64,000 nt of DNA from assembly GCF_003576525.1 (NCBI RefSeq), contig NZ_QWUA01000006.1:1-64000 (forward strand), written 5' to 3'. Under the pieces are notes generated by a model that did no database searches, was not told where the DNA came from, and worked only from the letters and a program-made list of their open reading frames with translations. Source of the DNA: Rummeliibacillus sp. POC4. Its GTDB lineage: Bacteria > Bacillota > Bacilli > Bacillales_A > Planococcaceae. This document shows positions 7,966-17,368 of this stretch, piece by piece. Numbering within the stretch: position 1 is the first letter of the stretch; each line of letters starts with the position of its first letter. The translations under genes and the position numbers were made by a program.

Positions 7966-8433
7966 TTAGTTCTTTAGCTTTTCTAAAACCTTGTCAACGT
8001 TATCCCATATATATATTATTTCATCGAGAATTTTCCCACCTATTTTGATTTGAACTGTTTTGTAAAATTTTGCACTATAATATTCATAAAAATAGCGTGT
8101 TTTGTTCTCGGCTAATACATCAACAAAAAAACTTTGATAGCCTAATTGTTTAATCTGCAGAAACAGTCGCTCTAGTAATTTCTTTCCTATACCTTTTCCT
8201 TGATATTCTTCAAGTAAATAGATGGATGTTAAGTCACTTGAATTGGGTATTGTATTCGTTTCTCTTTTCCAGAAATCTGCAAAGTCAATAATTTCCCCTT
8301 CAGTACTCTCTGCTACTAATATAAAATTATTTTTTCGCCCAATATTATGTATCCATAGTTCAGTTCTTTGCTCATATGATAAATTGTTTAAAAAATCATC
8401 TGGAATAATTCCTTTATAAGTCGTTCTGGTCTT
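7966..8433 (-). pseudogene. GNAT acetyltransferase, 5'-truncated
   Basis: On the minus strand a continuous frame from 8433 to the stop at 7966-7968 encodes about 155 residues with GNAT features: TTYKGIIPDDFL near the left end, then the acetyl-CoA loop EEYQGKGIGKKLLE and a C-terminal VLAENKTRYFYEYY. There is no start codon and no ribosome site: in-frame TAA and TAG stops sit right before the remnant in a TTAATTAATTAATAG tract. The usual first 25-30 residues, which should end in a WRTTYKG-like segment, are missing. Decay by deletion at the TTAA-repeat tract is my inference. Confidence 0.82.
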
Positions 8434-8510
8434 CTATTAATTAATTAATTCTATAAAGATGTTTAAATACCTGTTAAATATATCTATTAAAAAAATTAAG
8501 AACATAAAAA

Positions 8511-8551
8511 AGTCTCTATAAAGAATTTTGCAAGGATTCTTTATAGAGGCT
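8511..8551 (-). terminator. Terminator after yjdM
   Basis: An about 17-bp stem (AGTCTCTATAAAGAATTTT against AGGATTCTTTATAGAGGCT with a few G-U pairs) and a 5-nt loop. The minus strand continues with TTTTTT. Confidence 0.85.
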
Positions 8552-8586
8552 TTTCTGGTTCTTTAAATTTGTTGCTTTATAGCAAA

Positions 8587-8928
8587 TTATAGTTTTTTTA
8601 CATATTTTGAACGTATATAAAGGGCGCCAAATCCATCGGCTTTGCCTTCTAAATCATGGCCATCTACATCAACAAATCGGATGTTTTTTACTTTTGTTCC
8701 TATTTTGATATTCGATGTTGCACCTTTGACGTTTAAATCTTTTACAACGGTAACGGTGTCTCCTTCTGATAAAGGATTGCCCACACTATCGCGAATGATG
8801 CTTGCCTCTTCGGCAACTTGTTGTTCGTGAGCTGTCCATTCGTGTGCACATTCTGGGCAAACAAATAATGCTCCATCTTCATATGTGTAGGTCGATTGAC
8901 ATTGTGGACAATTTGGGATTCGTTCCAT
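8587..8928 (-). CDS. yjdM: YjdM/PhnA-family zinc-ribbon protein
   Basis: A 113-aa soluble protein with an N-terminal zinc ribbon (Cys7-x2-Cys10 and Cys24-x2-Cys27) followed by the conserved YjdM domain (SEGDTVTVVKDLNVKG, the KIGTKVKNIRF block, and GALYIRSKYVKKL at the end). The full-length match to this widespread family is unmistakable. It was historically named for alkylphosphonate uptake (PhnA) but its molecular role is unsettled. AGGAGGAAA gives a good ribosome site. Monocistronic, with a terminator just downstream. Confidence 0.92.
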   Translation of the reverse strand: MERIPNCPQCQSTYTYEDGALFVCPECAHEWTAHEQQVAEEASIIRDSVGNPLSEGDTVTVVKDLNVKGATSNIKIGTKVKNIRFVDVDGHDLEGKADGFGALYIRSKYVKKL

Positions 8929-9012
8929 GTACTTTCCTCCAATTAGTGTACTTTTACTATTTAGATTGCCATAGATTGCTTATTTCTACAATGATATTTG
9001 CGTACAAATATA

Positions 9013-9873
9013 TTAGATTTGCAAAAATGTCCTTAATTCTGTCATTCTTTTAACAGCTTGTTCATATCCCATCTGATAATTTGTACGAATTTGATTTAGG
9101 TCTTTTTCGAAGCTATGAAGTGCAGTTGTAGGACGGAAGATAAATGCTTTTCCTTCTGCTTCTAGTTGTTCGCAGTAGTCTAATGATTCATTATAATGGT
9201 CGACGCGTGTTTCCATACTTTTGACGATAGCAGGATAGCGTTTTTTGAGAAGTTTCATCGCAATCTTACTTTGACAATCTAGCTTTTTACGATAACCTTT
9301 TGGACGAGTTAGGATAATAACATGCTTTTTAAAACCTTCATCGACGGTATGGTGAATGGGAATTGGTTCGGCTAGTCCTCCATCATAGTAAGGGATGCCA
9401 TCTAACTTAATCTCTGGAAAGAGTACAGGAATAGCACATGTAGCACGGAGCATCATACATTTTCTATCCATTTCTAGAGCGTCTTTATATTCAACTTGTC
9501 CTGTATGGGCATTGGTTACACCGAATAATAATTGACCGTTGTATTGTTGATAGGTATCCCAATCGAATGGATAGAGCTCATTAGGAATCGTATCGTATCC
9601 AAATTCTAAACCAAATAAGCTTCGTTCAGTAAAAAAATTACGCATGCCCATATAACGTTTGTCATGACGATAATTTAATAATGTGTATACCATACGTTCT
9701 TTTTGTTGAGAAACATAAGCAGATGCATTAATGGCTCCTGCCGAAATCCCAACAATATAAGGCATCATAATCTGGTGATCTAAAAAAGCATCTAACACAC
9801 CACCAGAGAAAAGCGTCCGAAAAGTACCTCCTTCTAATATTAAACTTGTATTCTCTACATTTACTTGTAACAT
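9013..9873 (-). CDS. Patatin-like phospholipase
   Basis: A 286-aa acyl hydrolase with the Ser-Asp dyad of patatins. EGGTFR (residues 14-19) forms the oxyanion motif, GISAG contains the nucleophile Ser44, and DGG contains Asp164. It resembles the RssA/YqhO-type bacterial group that acts on membrane lipids. ATG 9873 is chosen because AGAAGGAT lies 5 bp upstream; an extension to 9963 lacks a ribosome site and any family match. No signal peptide. Monocistronic, divergent from ydbS. Confidence 0.88.
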   Translation of the reverse strand: MLQVNVENTSLILEGGTFRTLFSGGVLDAFLDHQIMMPYIVGISAGAINASAYVSQQKERMVYTLLNYRHDKRYMGMRNFFTERSLFGLEFGYDTIPNELYPFDWDTYQQYNGQLLFGVTNAHTGQVEYKDALEMDRKCMMLRATCAIPVLFPEIKLDGIPYYDGGLAEPIPIHHTVDEGFKKHVIILTRPKGYRKKLDCQSKIAMKLLKKRYPAIVKSMETRVDHYNESLDYCEQLEAEGKAFIFRPTTALHSFEKDLNQIRTNYQMGYEQAVKRMTELRTFLQI

Positions 9874-10120
9874 GGTATCCTTCTTTCTATAAAAAGCTAA
9901 AGAATAAATAATCGCATATCCTACATTCTTCTTTTCTTCAAGTGTAACATTTGGTTTTATCATCTAACTAGAGTGAGTAAAAAATACATCTAAAAATTCA
10001 ATCGACATCAAAGAAAGATAGATTGTTTCACGATGAATGCCCAATCTATATTAAAATAGAAGTATATAACATTTTAGAGTTTCTCAATCTATAAAGGTTA
10101 GAAAAAGGAGATGATTGTAG

Positions 10121-10618
10121 ATGGAGGGTTGGATTGAACAACCAAAGACTAAATTGCCAGAAAAAGCAAAAATGGCATGGCGTATAAGTAATATTATTTC
10201 TAATATTATTATTTTTGCTATTCTTTTAACATTATATTTTGTTGCAGAACACTTTAATTGGTGGCATTGGCTACAATGGTTGCTACTTATTTTAGTTATT
10301 ATCGAAATTATATATGCTCTGTGGGATGTAACCTTAAGCCCATATCTAACACAAAAATATTGGCGGTATGATATTGACGAAGAGTTTATAAAAATAAAAA
10401 ACGGTAAACTTTTTAAAGTAAACGAGTTAATACCAATGACAAAAGTTCAATCTGTCTTGTTAGAACAAGGGCCTATTTTGAGAAGATTTGGACTCTATAA
10501 TATTGAGGTCCATACGATGGGGTCAATGCATGAAATTCCTGGTATTCCAGAAGATCTAGCATACATATTACGAGATCAAATTGCTATCTTTGCAAAAATT
10601 AAGGAAGTGAGTGAATGA
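10121..10618 (+). CDS. ydbS: YdbS-type bPH_2 membrane protein
   Basis: A 165-aa protein with two transmembrane helices (about residues 22-65, IISNIIIFAILLTLYFV and WLLLILVIIEIIYALW) followed by one bacterial PH-like domain (YDIDEEFIKIKNGKLFKVNELIPMTKVQSV...). It pairs with ydbT through an ATGA overlap, the gene order known from B. subtilis ydbST. These proteins are linked to envelope stress and resistance to membrane-active bacteriocins in B. subtilis. Ribosome site AAAAAGGAGATG. Confidence 0.88.
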   Translation: MEGWIEQPKTKLPEKAKMAWRISNIISNIIIFAILLTLYFVAEHFNWWHWLQWLLLILVIIEIIYALWDVTLSPYLTQKYWRYDIDEEFIKIKNGKLFKVNELIPMTKVQSVLLEQGPILRRFGLYNIEVHTMGSMHEIPGIPEDLAYILRDQIAIFAKIKEVSE

Positions 10619-12081
10619 TAGAAACGGTTCCTTCTATGAAAAAGATAACATCCATCAAACTAATATTAAATTATTTGAAGCTAATAAGGTCTTTACTTAT
10701 CCCTACGCTGGCCTTAATTTTTTTAAACGAAACCTCTACGAATGATATTTGGCATTTATTGTGGACTGCATACCCTTTTATCGTCATTTTCTTGTTTTTA
10801 CTTGTATTTTTAAAATGGTTTACTTATAGGTATGGCTATGATGATCGTGCTTTTTATATTCACTCTGGTGTTTTCACTAAGAACAAACAAGTTATCCCTT
10901 TTAATAGGGTACAAAATATTCAGCGAAAAAGGACAATATTGCATAAACTTTCTCGTAAAACGCAAATTGTATTTTCAACTGCAGCTGTAACAGATGAAGA
11001 TCTAGTATTCGAGATGCTTTCTTTGCAAGAGGCTAATTTGCTGGAAGATTTGGTATTTAGCAAAAAAACTCCAGTTGCTCCGTTAGATGATAATAGTAAA
11101 GATACTATTTCAATGCATCAAAGGGATCAGAAGATTCATTATCAAGTCACTATACCTGATTTATTGAAAGCTTCATTTGCTTCTGTGAAATTTTTGACGG
11201 TAGTACCAACTTTCGCTGTTGGAATAATAATTAAAGACAAAGATGCATTTCATTTTGTGAAAAAAACAGTGTCTCTTGAACTGATCTTATCTCATTTATG
11301 GATTGATGCGTTTGTTTTAATAGGGATTCTTCTCATTTCATTCCTATTATCTATTTGCTATACATTTTCTAAATACTGGAATTATACACTTTCAAGTGAT
11401 GACTTGAAAATATATATTAAAAGAGGTTTGTTCAATGAAACTCGATTATCGATCCAAAAATCTCGTGTTCAAGCATTTAATATAAAACAAGGGTTATTTA
11501 AACAACTCTTAGGCTTAGTGGAAGTAGAGTTGGTGACATCTAGTAGTTATGAGGATGATGACGATATTAGCACGCTATATCCGTTCCTTCCAAAGAAAAT
11601 AGCTTTTCAGATTATTACTGAACTTTTACCCGAATATCAAGTCGATTTAAAACCGAGAAAGCTTGAAAGACGAGTGCTTTGGTTGAAATTATGTAGACCT
11701 AGTATAATTTGGATTATTTCTTCAATCGTAATATTCATTTGGATACCGACATTTTGGTGGATTTCTCTCATTTTATTTATACTAATAGAAACTATTAGAT
11801 ATGTGGACTTCCAGAATAGCCATTTTTCAATTCATGATGAATTGATTCAAATGCAATCAGGTGGATTTGTCAGTAAAATGCTTATTTCAAAGCGAAAAAA
11901 TATAATTGAGGCGAAGGTAAGAACATCTCCAATTCAAAGAAAATTCAAAGCTTCAACGATTTATGTAAGCAACCGAGCAAATCCTGTTAAAGTAACAAGC
12001 GTTTTCGATATGCCGCTTGCATATTCTGCGGAATTTTACAGGTGGTATAAAAAAAGAGGAGAGAGTATTCAAGTAGAGTGA
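10615..12081 (+). CDS. ydbT: YdbT-type protein with repeated bPH_2 domains
   Basis: A 488-aa membrane protein with three bPH_2 repeats, each following a hydrophobic hairpin: about residues 75-150 (YRYGYDDRAFYIHSGVFTK), 255-330 (YTLSSDDLKIYIKRGLFNE) and 390-470 (NSHFSIHDELIQMQSGGFVS). The R/K-rich VPF/IQKSRVQ-type motifs after each repeat are typical. The start ATG overlaps the ydbS stop, so the two proteins are translationally coupled and probably act as one complex. Confidence 0.88.
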   Translation: MIETVPSMKKITSIKLILNYLKLIRSLLIPTLALIFLNETSTNDIWHLLWTAYPFIVIFLFLLVFLKWFTYRYGYDDRAFYIHSGVFTKNKQVIPFNRVQNIQRKRTILHKLSRKTQIVFSTAAVTDEDLVFEMLSLQEANLLEDLVFSKKTPVAPLDDNSKDTISMHQRDQKIHYQVTIPDLLKASFASVKFLTVVPTFAVGIIIKDKDAFHFVKKTVSLELILSHLWIDAFVLIGILLISFLLSICYTFSKYWNYTLSSDDLKIYIKRGLFNETRLSIQKSRVQAFNIKQGLFKQLLGLVEVELVTSSSYEDDDDISTLYPFLPKKIAFQIITELLPEYQVDLKPRKLERRVLWLKLCRPSIIWIISSIVIFIWIPTFWWISLILFILIETIRYVDFQNSHFSIHDELIQMQSGGFVSKMLISKRKNIIEAKVRTSPIQRKFKASTIYVSNRANPVKVTSVFDMPLAYSAEFYRWYKKRGESIQVE

Positions 12082-12205
12082 AAAAATTAAAATAAAAATT
12101 CATCAGTGGGGATTTTAAGTATTTGTTCTCTATCATTCCTGTATAAAGTAATGGCAAATTGTAAATTCTGGTTTTAGTAGACCATGAATATAGGAGGGTG
12201 CCATT

Positions 12206-12475
12206 ATGTATATGCGAACTGATGAAAAAATTATTTATTGCTACAATTGCAAATCGAATACACTCTATCATCATAAAGATACACATGGAAATAGTTATGT
12301 GGAAAGCCATTGTGCTGAGTGTGGTTGGATGGAATGGCAGAATAGAGCTGTAGAGCGTGAAAAACAGAAATGGATAGAATTTAACAATAAGAATGGTTTA
12401 AATGTCAAAATACCAATTTTTAAAACGGATGTTCAATTTAAGGATGACCCGAAGGCAAATTCTTTAGAAATGTAA
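12206..12475 (+). CDS. Small zinc-ribbon-like protein, function unknown
   Basis: An 89-aa protein that I cannot assign to a named family. Two CxxC pairs (CYNC and CAEC, about 23 residues apart) predict a zinc ribbon, followed by a charged WMEWQNRAVEREKQKWIEF helix. The ribosome site TAGGAGGGTG is strong and a terminator follows at once, so it looks like a real monocistronic gene. A nucleic-acid or protein-binding role is only a guess. Confidence 0.7.
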   Translation: MYMRTDEKIIYCYNCKSNTLYHHKDTHGNSYVESHCAECGWMEWQNRAVEREKQKWIEFNNKNGLNVKIPIFKTDVQFKDDPKANSLEM

Positions 12476-12504
12476 ATATAGCATATTATCGTGAAATTAT
12501 TAAG

Positions 12505-12536
12505 GAGCTCTATCACATAGGGCTCTCTATTTTTTT
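12505..12536 (+). terminator. Terminator after the zinc-ribbon gene
   Basis: GAGCTCTAT pairs with ATAGGGCTC (9 bp, one G-U pair) around a 3-nt loop, followed by TCTATTTTTTT. Confidence 0.85.
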
Positions 12537-12621
12537 GAAATATAAGGTTTTACTATATACATAAGAAAGTGGATACTATTAGCAATACGAAGAAGTTAAT
12601 AATTAAAAAGGGGGACTTTAA

Positions 12622-13419
12622 ATGAAAAGCTATGGACAAGATTTATTTAAAGGAGCAGCAAAATATTATTCAAAATATAGACAGTTATATCCAGCTTCTT
12701 TAATAAGATTTTTAGTTAATAGATTTTCTTTAGATGGTAATGGGAAAATGATGGATTTAGGTTGCGGTACAGGTCAATTAGCGTTTAGATTCTCGGATTG
12801 GTTTGAACAAATTGTTGGAATTGATCCAGACCTCGAAATGATTCAGGAAGCAGAAAGGTTAACCACAGAAATAAGAGCTGAGCATATAAATTGGTTTAAT
12901 GGAGATATAGACAGCTATCGAAAAAATTATGAAGAATCTTTTAAATTGGTCACAATTGCAAAAGCATTTCACTGGATGGATCGTCCAGTAGTACTTGAAA
13001 CATTATATGACATGGTTTCTTTAAATGGCGGTGTAGCAATCATCGATAATTATTCGCCAAACAAAGTAGTCCTACCTTGGCAAGAGAAAGTTAATGAAGT
13101 AGTTCAACAGTGGTATGGTGAAGAAAGAAGAGCAGGAAATACTACATATTCACATCCAACAATAAGCCATCAAGAAGTGATAGAAAAATCACCTTTTGAT
13201 TTAGAAGTATATCAAATGCCAACTTATGATCAAATATGGACAGTCGATTCGATCATTGGCAATATCTATTCAACATCCTATGGCAGTAAACGATTTTTAG
13301 GAGAGCATGTTCAACTATTTGAAGATCATTTAAGGGAAGAATTATTGACTTTAAATGAAACAGGAATCTTTAAAGAAAAGATTGAAACATCGGTTAAATT
13401 AGCTATAAAAAATGGATAA
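12622..13419 (+). CDS. Class I SAM-dependent methyltransferase
   Basis: A 265-aa enzyme with the Rossmann methyltransferase core: motif I MMDLGCGTGQLA (residues 43-54), acidic end of strand 2 at GIDPDLEMI (Asp), and the AKAFHWMD motif near residue 115, typical of the methyltransferase type 11 subgroup. AAAAAGGGGGA lies 7 bp before the ATG. The substrate is unknown; neighbours give no pathway hint. A short weak hairpin follows, but no convincing terminator. Confidence 0.85.
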   Translation: MKSYGQDLFKGAAKYYSKYRQLYPASLIRFLVNRFSLDGNGKMMDLGCGTGQLAFRFSDWFEQIVGIDPDLEMIQEAERLTTEIRAEHINWFNGDIDSYRKNYEESFKLVTIAKAFHWMDRPVVLETLYDMVSLNGGVAIIDNYSPNKVVLPWQEKVNEVVQQWYGEERRAGNTTYSHPTISHQEVIEKSPFDLEVYQMPTYDQIWTVDSIIGNIYSTSYGSKRFLGEHVQLFEDHLREELLTLNETGIFKEKIETSVKLAIKNG

Positions 13420-13526
13420 TTGACTTATCTTAAATTCTGCCATGATAATGGCATCTATTCGCTTTTTTAACCGGATATTTGGTAAAGTAGAGGATAGTTA
13501 TATAAACTATCATAGGAGTTTTGAAT

Positions 13527-14447
13527 ATGAAAAGACGTCCACCACGATTACACAAAGGGGATACTGTAGGAATTATTGCACCTTCTAGTCCTCCAAATAT
13601 AGAAAGATTAACGAAAGCTTTAGATTTTTTAGATGAATTAGGATTGCATTATGTGTTAGGTAATACCGTTCAGCTACATAACCACTATTTAGCGGGTACC
13701 GATCAAGAGCGTGCACAAGATTTACAAGAAATGATTGAAGATCCAACTATTAAAGCAATTTTTTGTGCAAGTGCAGGCTTCGGTGCTGCAAGAATAGCTG
13801 ATAAGATTGATTATTTACTATTAGAAGAAAATCCTAAAATTTTCTGGGGCTTTTCTGATATCACATTTTTGCATACTGCAATCGGTATGTTTTCTGATAT
13901 TGTCACTTTCCATGGTCCTACCTTATCAAGTATTGGCCGCGAAAATGTAATGGAACGTACAAAGCATATGTTTGAACAATTATTCCAACCTGCAGAAATT
14001 CACTACGATGAAAGTATTTCACCACTTACAACAATTTGTGGCGGAGCAGCACGGGGTGAGATAACAGGTGGAAACCTAACATTAATCGCGAATAGTTTAG
14101 GAACAAAATTTGAAATAGACACTGCCGGTAAGATTCTACTAATAGAAGATATCGGATTAGAGCCAGCTCAGATTGATGGATTGTTGAACCAATTGAGACA
14201 AGCACGTAAATTCGAACAAGTAAAAGGTATAGTTATTGGCGAATTTACTGAAATACATCCAAGAGAATACGAAGATTCGCCAAGTTTAGACGAGCTATTT
14301 GAATCCTACTTTAAAGATTTAAATATTCCAGTCGTGAGCGGTTTTAAGATTGGTCATTGCGAACCGAATGTAGGAATTCCGTTAGGCGTAGATGTCCTAT
14401 TAGATGCAGAAAACAAAGACTTAGCTATTCTTCCTGGAGTAGAGTAG
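13527..14447 (+). CDS. LD-carboxypeptidase, S66 family, paralogue 1
   Basis: A 306-aa serine peptidase of the LdcA/YkfA family that trims D-alanine or L,D-linked residues from murein peptides. It opens with RLHKGDTVGIIAPSSPP; the nucleophile is the Ser of WGFSDIT (about residue 110), with the family Glu in IEDIG and the His in GFKIGHCEPN. ATG 13527 is used because AGGAG is 8 bp upstream; TTG 13521 is too close. It has its own terminator and sits just before the dpp operon, which carries a second copy (20173-21096). A murein-recycling role is supported by this context. Confidence 0.9.
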   Translation: MKRRPPRLHKGDTVGIIAPSSPPNIERLTKALDFLDELGLHYVLGNTVQLHNHYLAGTDQERAQDLQEMIEDPTIKAIFCASAGFGAARIADKIDYLLLEENPKIFWGFSDITFLHTAIGMFSDIVTFHGPTLSSIGRENVMERTKHMFEQLFQPAEIHYDESISPLTTICGGAARGEITGGNLTLIANSLGTKFEIDTAGKILLIEDIGLEPAQIDGLLNQLRQARKFEQVKGIVIGEFTEIHPREYEDSPSLDELFESYFKDLNIPVVSGFKIGHCEPNVGIPLGVDVLLDAENKDLAILPGVE

Positions 14448-14457
14448 GGTACAAAAT

Positions 14458-14491
14458 AAAATCCAATTTTCATATGAGAATTGGATTTTTT
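14458..14491 (+). terminator. Terminator between ldcA paralogue 1 and dppA
   Basis: AAATCCAATT and AATTGGATTT form the stem with an inner TC/GA extension, followed by six T residues. It separates the paralogue from the dpp transcription unit. Confidence 0.85.
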
Positions 14492-14567
14492 ATTTTGCAA
14501 AAGGATTATTTATTGTATTTTATGTAAAAATAAAGTAATGTTACATTTTCTTGCGTATAAATAATTG

Positions 14568-14582
14568 AATATTCTAAATATT
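14568..14582 (+). promoter_or_regulatory. Candidate CodY box upstream of dppA
   Basis: AATATTCTAAATATT matches the CodY consensus AATTTTCWGAAAATT at 12 of 15 positions and is itself nearly palindromic. It lies 50 bp before dppA. The B. subtilis dpp operon is CodY-repressed, so the placement is sensible. No codY gene is in the window, and the promoter elements here are weak. Confidence 0.5.
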
Positions 14583-14631
14583 TTTGTTAATCTAGCAATA
14601 AGGACAGCAAGATTGATAGGGGGAGAGATTA

Positions 14632-15456
14632 ATGAAATATTTTCTTTCAGTAGATATGGAGGGTATTACGGGGTTACCTGATTATACTTTTGTCACATCA
14701 TCAGAGCGAAACTATGAAAATTCCAGAAGAATCATGACGCAAGAGGCGAATGCAATTATTGAATCTGCATTTAAAAATGGAGCTACTGAAGTATTGGTGA
14801 ATGATAGTCACTCTAAGATGAACAATTTATTAGTAGAAGAGTTGCATGAAGAAGCAACTCTAATATCCGGAGATTTTAAGCAATTTTCGATGGTACATAA
14901 TGTTGACTCAAGTTTTGACGGTGTCTTATTTGCTGGATATCATGCACGCGCAGGTATGCCAGGGGTAATGAGTCATTCAATGACATTTAGTTTTCGAACA
15001 ATTTTTATAAACGATGTAGAAATAGGAGAAATTGGCTTCAATGCATATGTGGCAGGGTATTATGGGGTACCTGTCATTTTTTTAGCAGGTGATGATTGTG
15101 CATGTCGTGAAATAGAAGCACTTGTACCAGGTGTAGTAACAGCAGCCGTGAAGGAAACCATTTCACGCTCTTGTGTAAAAACACTTCATCCTAAAAAGGC
15201 AAGAGAATTAGTTGCTGAAAAAGTAGCTGAAGCAATTGTTAAAAAAGATGACATTAAACCATTAACACCACCAGATAAGCCAGTATTAAAAATTGAATTT
15301 ACGAATTATGGTCAGGCAGAGTGGGCTGCTTTAATGCCAGGAACCAGAATTATTGAAGGGACTACAATCGTTGAATTTAAAGCAAAGGATATTCTCGAAG
15401 CTTATCGTGCAATGTTAGTAATGGCTGAGCTTGCTTTCCAAGCACGCTACTGTTAA
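14632..15456 (+). CDS. dppA: D-aminopeptidase DppA
   Basis: A 274-aa zinc-dependent M55 peptidase that removes N-terminal D-amino acids, acting in the cytosol on D-Ala-containing peptides. The N-terminus SVDMEGITG supplies the metal ligands Asp8 and Glu10; NDSH near residue 60 and GYHAR near 104 supply the histidines. Length matches B. subtilis DppA (about 274 aa). First gene of the dppABCDE-ykfABCD operon, preceded by an AGGGGGAGAG ribosome site and the candidate CodY box. Confidence 0.95.
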   Translation: MKYFLSVDMEGITGLPDYTFVTSSERNYENSRRIMTQEANAIIESAFKNGATEVLVNDSHSKMNNLLVEELHEEATLISGDFKQFSMVHNVDSSFDGVLFAGYHARAGMPGVMSHSMTFSFRTIFINDVEIGEIGFNAYVAGYYGVPVIFLAGDDCACREIEALVPGVVTAAVKETISRSCVKTLHPKKARELVAEKVAEAIVKKDDIKPLTPPDKPVLKIEFTNYGQAEWAALMPGTRIIEGTTIVEFKAKDILEAYRAMLVMAELAFQARYC

Positions 15457-15492
15457 AGACATCTAAGAGCACACACAAAGGGGGAGATTTCT

Positions 15493-16431
15493 ATGGTGAA
15501 ATATATTATCCAGCGCTTTTTGATGATGATTGTGACGATTTTAATCATTGCTACTTTAACGTTCTTTTTAATGCATGCCATTCCAGGATCACCATTGGAT
15601 AGCGATCGTACAACAAATCCAGCGATTCAAGAGAATTTGGAGAAGTTTTACAAGTTGGATCAACCGCTTTCCTCGCAGTATGTAAGTTATTTAAAATCAA
15701 TCATAACATTTGATTTTGGACCTTCTATTAAAAAGCCAAATGAGACTGTAAATAGTTTGATCAGTAGAGGATTTCCGATTTCGTTTGAACTGGGCATGGT
15801 GACAATATTAGTTGCGGTTATTTCGGGTGTCATTCTAGGAACGCTTGCCGCACTAAGACATAATGGTGTGGTTGACTATTTAGCGATGACGTTTGCGGTT
15901 GTTGGGATTTCCTTACCAAACTTTATCTTAGCAACATTAGTAATAAAAGTTTTCGCTGGAGAACTAGGGTGGTTTCCGGCGGCAACTTGGCAAAGTCCGA
16001 TGCATATGGTGCTACCAACTCTAGCCTTAGCCACAGGACCAATGGCAATTATTGCAAGGTTGACGAGGGCAAGTATGCTTGAGGTCTTGACACAGGATTA
16101 TATTAAAATGGCAAAAGCTAAAGGACTTAAACCATGGAAAATCATCATCCGCTATGCATTGAGAAATGCGATGATGCCTGTCGTTACGATTATGGGTACA
16201 ATGCTAGCTAGTATTTTGACAGGAACATTTGTCATAGAAAAGATATTCGCTATACCAGGTATGGGGAAATATTTCGTTGAAAGTATTAACAACCGTGACT
16301 ATCCCGTCATTATGGGGACAACCGTATTCTATAGTACTTTTCTAGTCGTTATGTTATTTCTAGTAGATATTGTTTATGGCATTCTAGATCCACGTATCAA
16401 ATTGCATAAAAAAGAAGGTGACGCATCATGA
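15493..16431 (+). CDS. dppB: Dipeptide ABC transporter permease DppB
   Basis: A 312-aa inner-membrane permease of the OppB/DppB class with six predicted helices. The signature EAA-like loop (TQDYIKMAKAKGLKPWKIIIRYALRNA, about residues 195-220) contacts the ATPases. The N-terminal MVKYIIQRFLMMI and FFLMHAIPG motif are typical. The ATG follows AAAGGGGGAG. It overlaps dppC by ATGA. Confidence 0.95.
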   Translation: MVKYIIQRFLMMIVTILIIATLTFFLMHAIPGSPLDSDRTTNPAIQENLEKFYKLDQPLSSQYVSYLKSIITFDFGPSIKKPNETVNSLISRGFPISFELGMVTILVAVISGVILGTLAALRHNGVVDYLAMTFAVVGISLPNFILATLVIKVFAGELGWFPAATWQSPMHMVLPTLALATGPMAIIARLTRASMLEVLTQDYIKMAKAKGLKPWKIIIRYALRNAMMPVVTIMGTMLASILTGTFVIEKIFAIPGMGKYFVESINNRDYPVIMGTTVFYSTFLVVMLFLVDIVYGILDPRIKLHKKEGDAS

Positions 16432-17363
16432 CGAATATCCATAAAGTTGAAGTAAAAGATGAATGGTTCAAACCAAAAGAAAAAGGTCTTGAAAAAGTAG
16501 AGACAGTTGTTCGACCATCACTTTCTTATTGGGCAGATGCTTGGAGAAGATTACAGAAAAATAAATTAGCGATGATAGGCTTGTTCTTTTTAATATTCTT
16601 AGGGGTTGCTGCTATTTTAATACCGATGCTTTCACCACATTCGGTAACAGGTACTGATTTACCAAATCAAAACAAAGCTCCTTCGATGCAACATTGGTTT
16701 GGTACCGATGAATTAGGCCGCGATGTATTTACAAGAACATGGTATGGAGCTCGTATTTCGCTGTTTGTAGGTTTAATGGCAGCAATCATCGATGTGACAA
16801 TTGGCATTATTTATGGTGGTATTAGCGGATACAAAGGCGGTAAAGTCGATTTAGTTATGATGCGAATCATTGAAATCTTATACGGTTTACCGCATTTGTT
16901 AGTAGTTATCTTACTGTTGGTTGTCATGGAACCTAGTTTAACGACAATAATCGTGGCTTTAACGATTACAGGATGGGTAGGTATGGCTCGGATTGTACGA
17001 GGACAAGTATTGCAAATCAAAAACTATGAGTTTGTTACAGCTTCAAAATCTTTTGGTGCAGGGACGTCTAGAATTATTCGAAAAAATCTCCTGCCAAATA
17101 CAATGGGACCTATCATTGTTCAAATGACTTTAACCGTGCCAAGTGCTATCTTCTCAGAGGCATTCTTAAGCTTTTTAGGGTTAGGAATCCAAGCACCATA
17201 TGCAAGTTGGGGCGTGATGGCAAATGATGCACTACCGGTTATCTTATCAGGGGATTGGTGGAGGTTGTTTTTCCCTGCATTATTTATAGCAATAACGATG
17301 TTTGCATTCAATGTTTTAGGTGATGGTTTGCAAGATGCACTTGATCCTAAGCTTAGGGGGTGA
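16428..17363 (+). CDS. dppC: Dipeptide ABC transporter permease DppC
   Basis: A 311-aa permease of the OppC/DppC class: cytosolic N-terminus of about 45 residues, a first helix (MIGLFFLIFLGVAAILI), the periplasmic-side HWFGTDELGRDVFTR motif characteristic of DppC, and the EAA-type loop GQVLQIKNYEFVTASKSFGAG. Partner of DppB in the membrane pore. The start codon overlaps the dppB stop. Confidence 0.95.
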   Translation: MTNIHKVEVKDEWFKPKEKGLEKVETVVRPSLSYWADAWRRLQKNKLAMIGLFFLIFLGVAAILIPMLSPHSVTGTDLPNQNKAPSMQHWFGTDELGRDVFTRTWYGARISLFVGLMAAIIDVTIGIIYGGISGYKGGKVDLVMMRIIEILYGLPHLLVVILLLVVMEPSLTTIIVALTITGWVGMARIVRGQVLQIKNYEFVTASKSFGAGTSRIIRKNLLPNTMGPIIVQMTLTVPSAIFSEAFLSFLGLGIQAPYASWGVMANDALPVILSGDWWRLFFPALFIAITMFAFNVLGDGLQDALDPKLRG

Positions 17364-17368
17364 GAGGG

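Noticed and set aside
13420-13470. Hairpin TGCCAT/ATGGCA after the methyltransferase gene
   Set aside because: A 6-bp stem with the T run 11 bp away is too weak to call a terminator.
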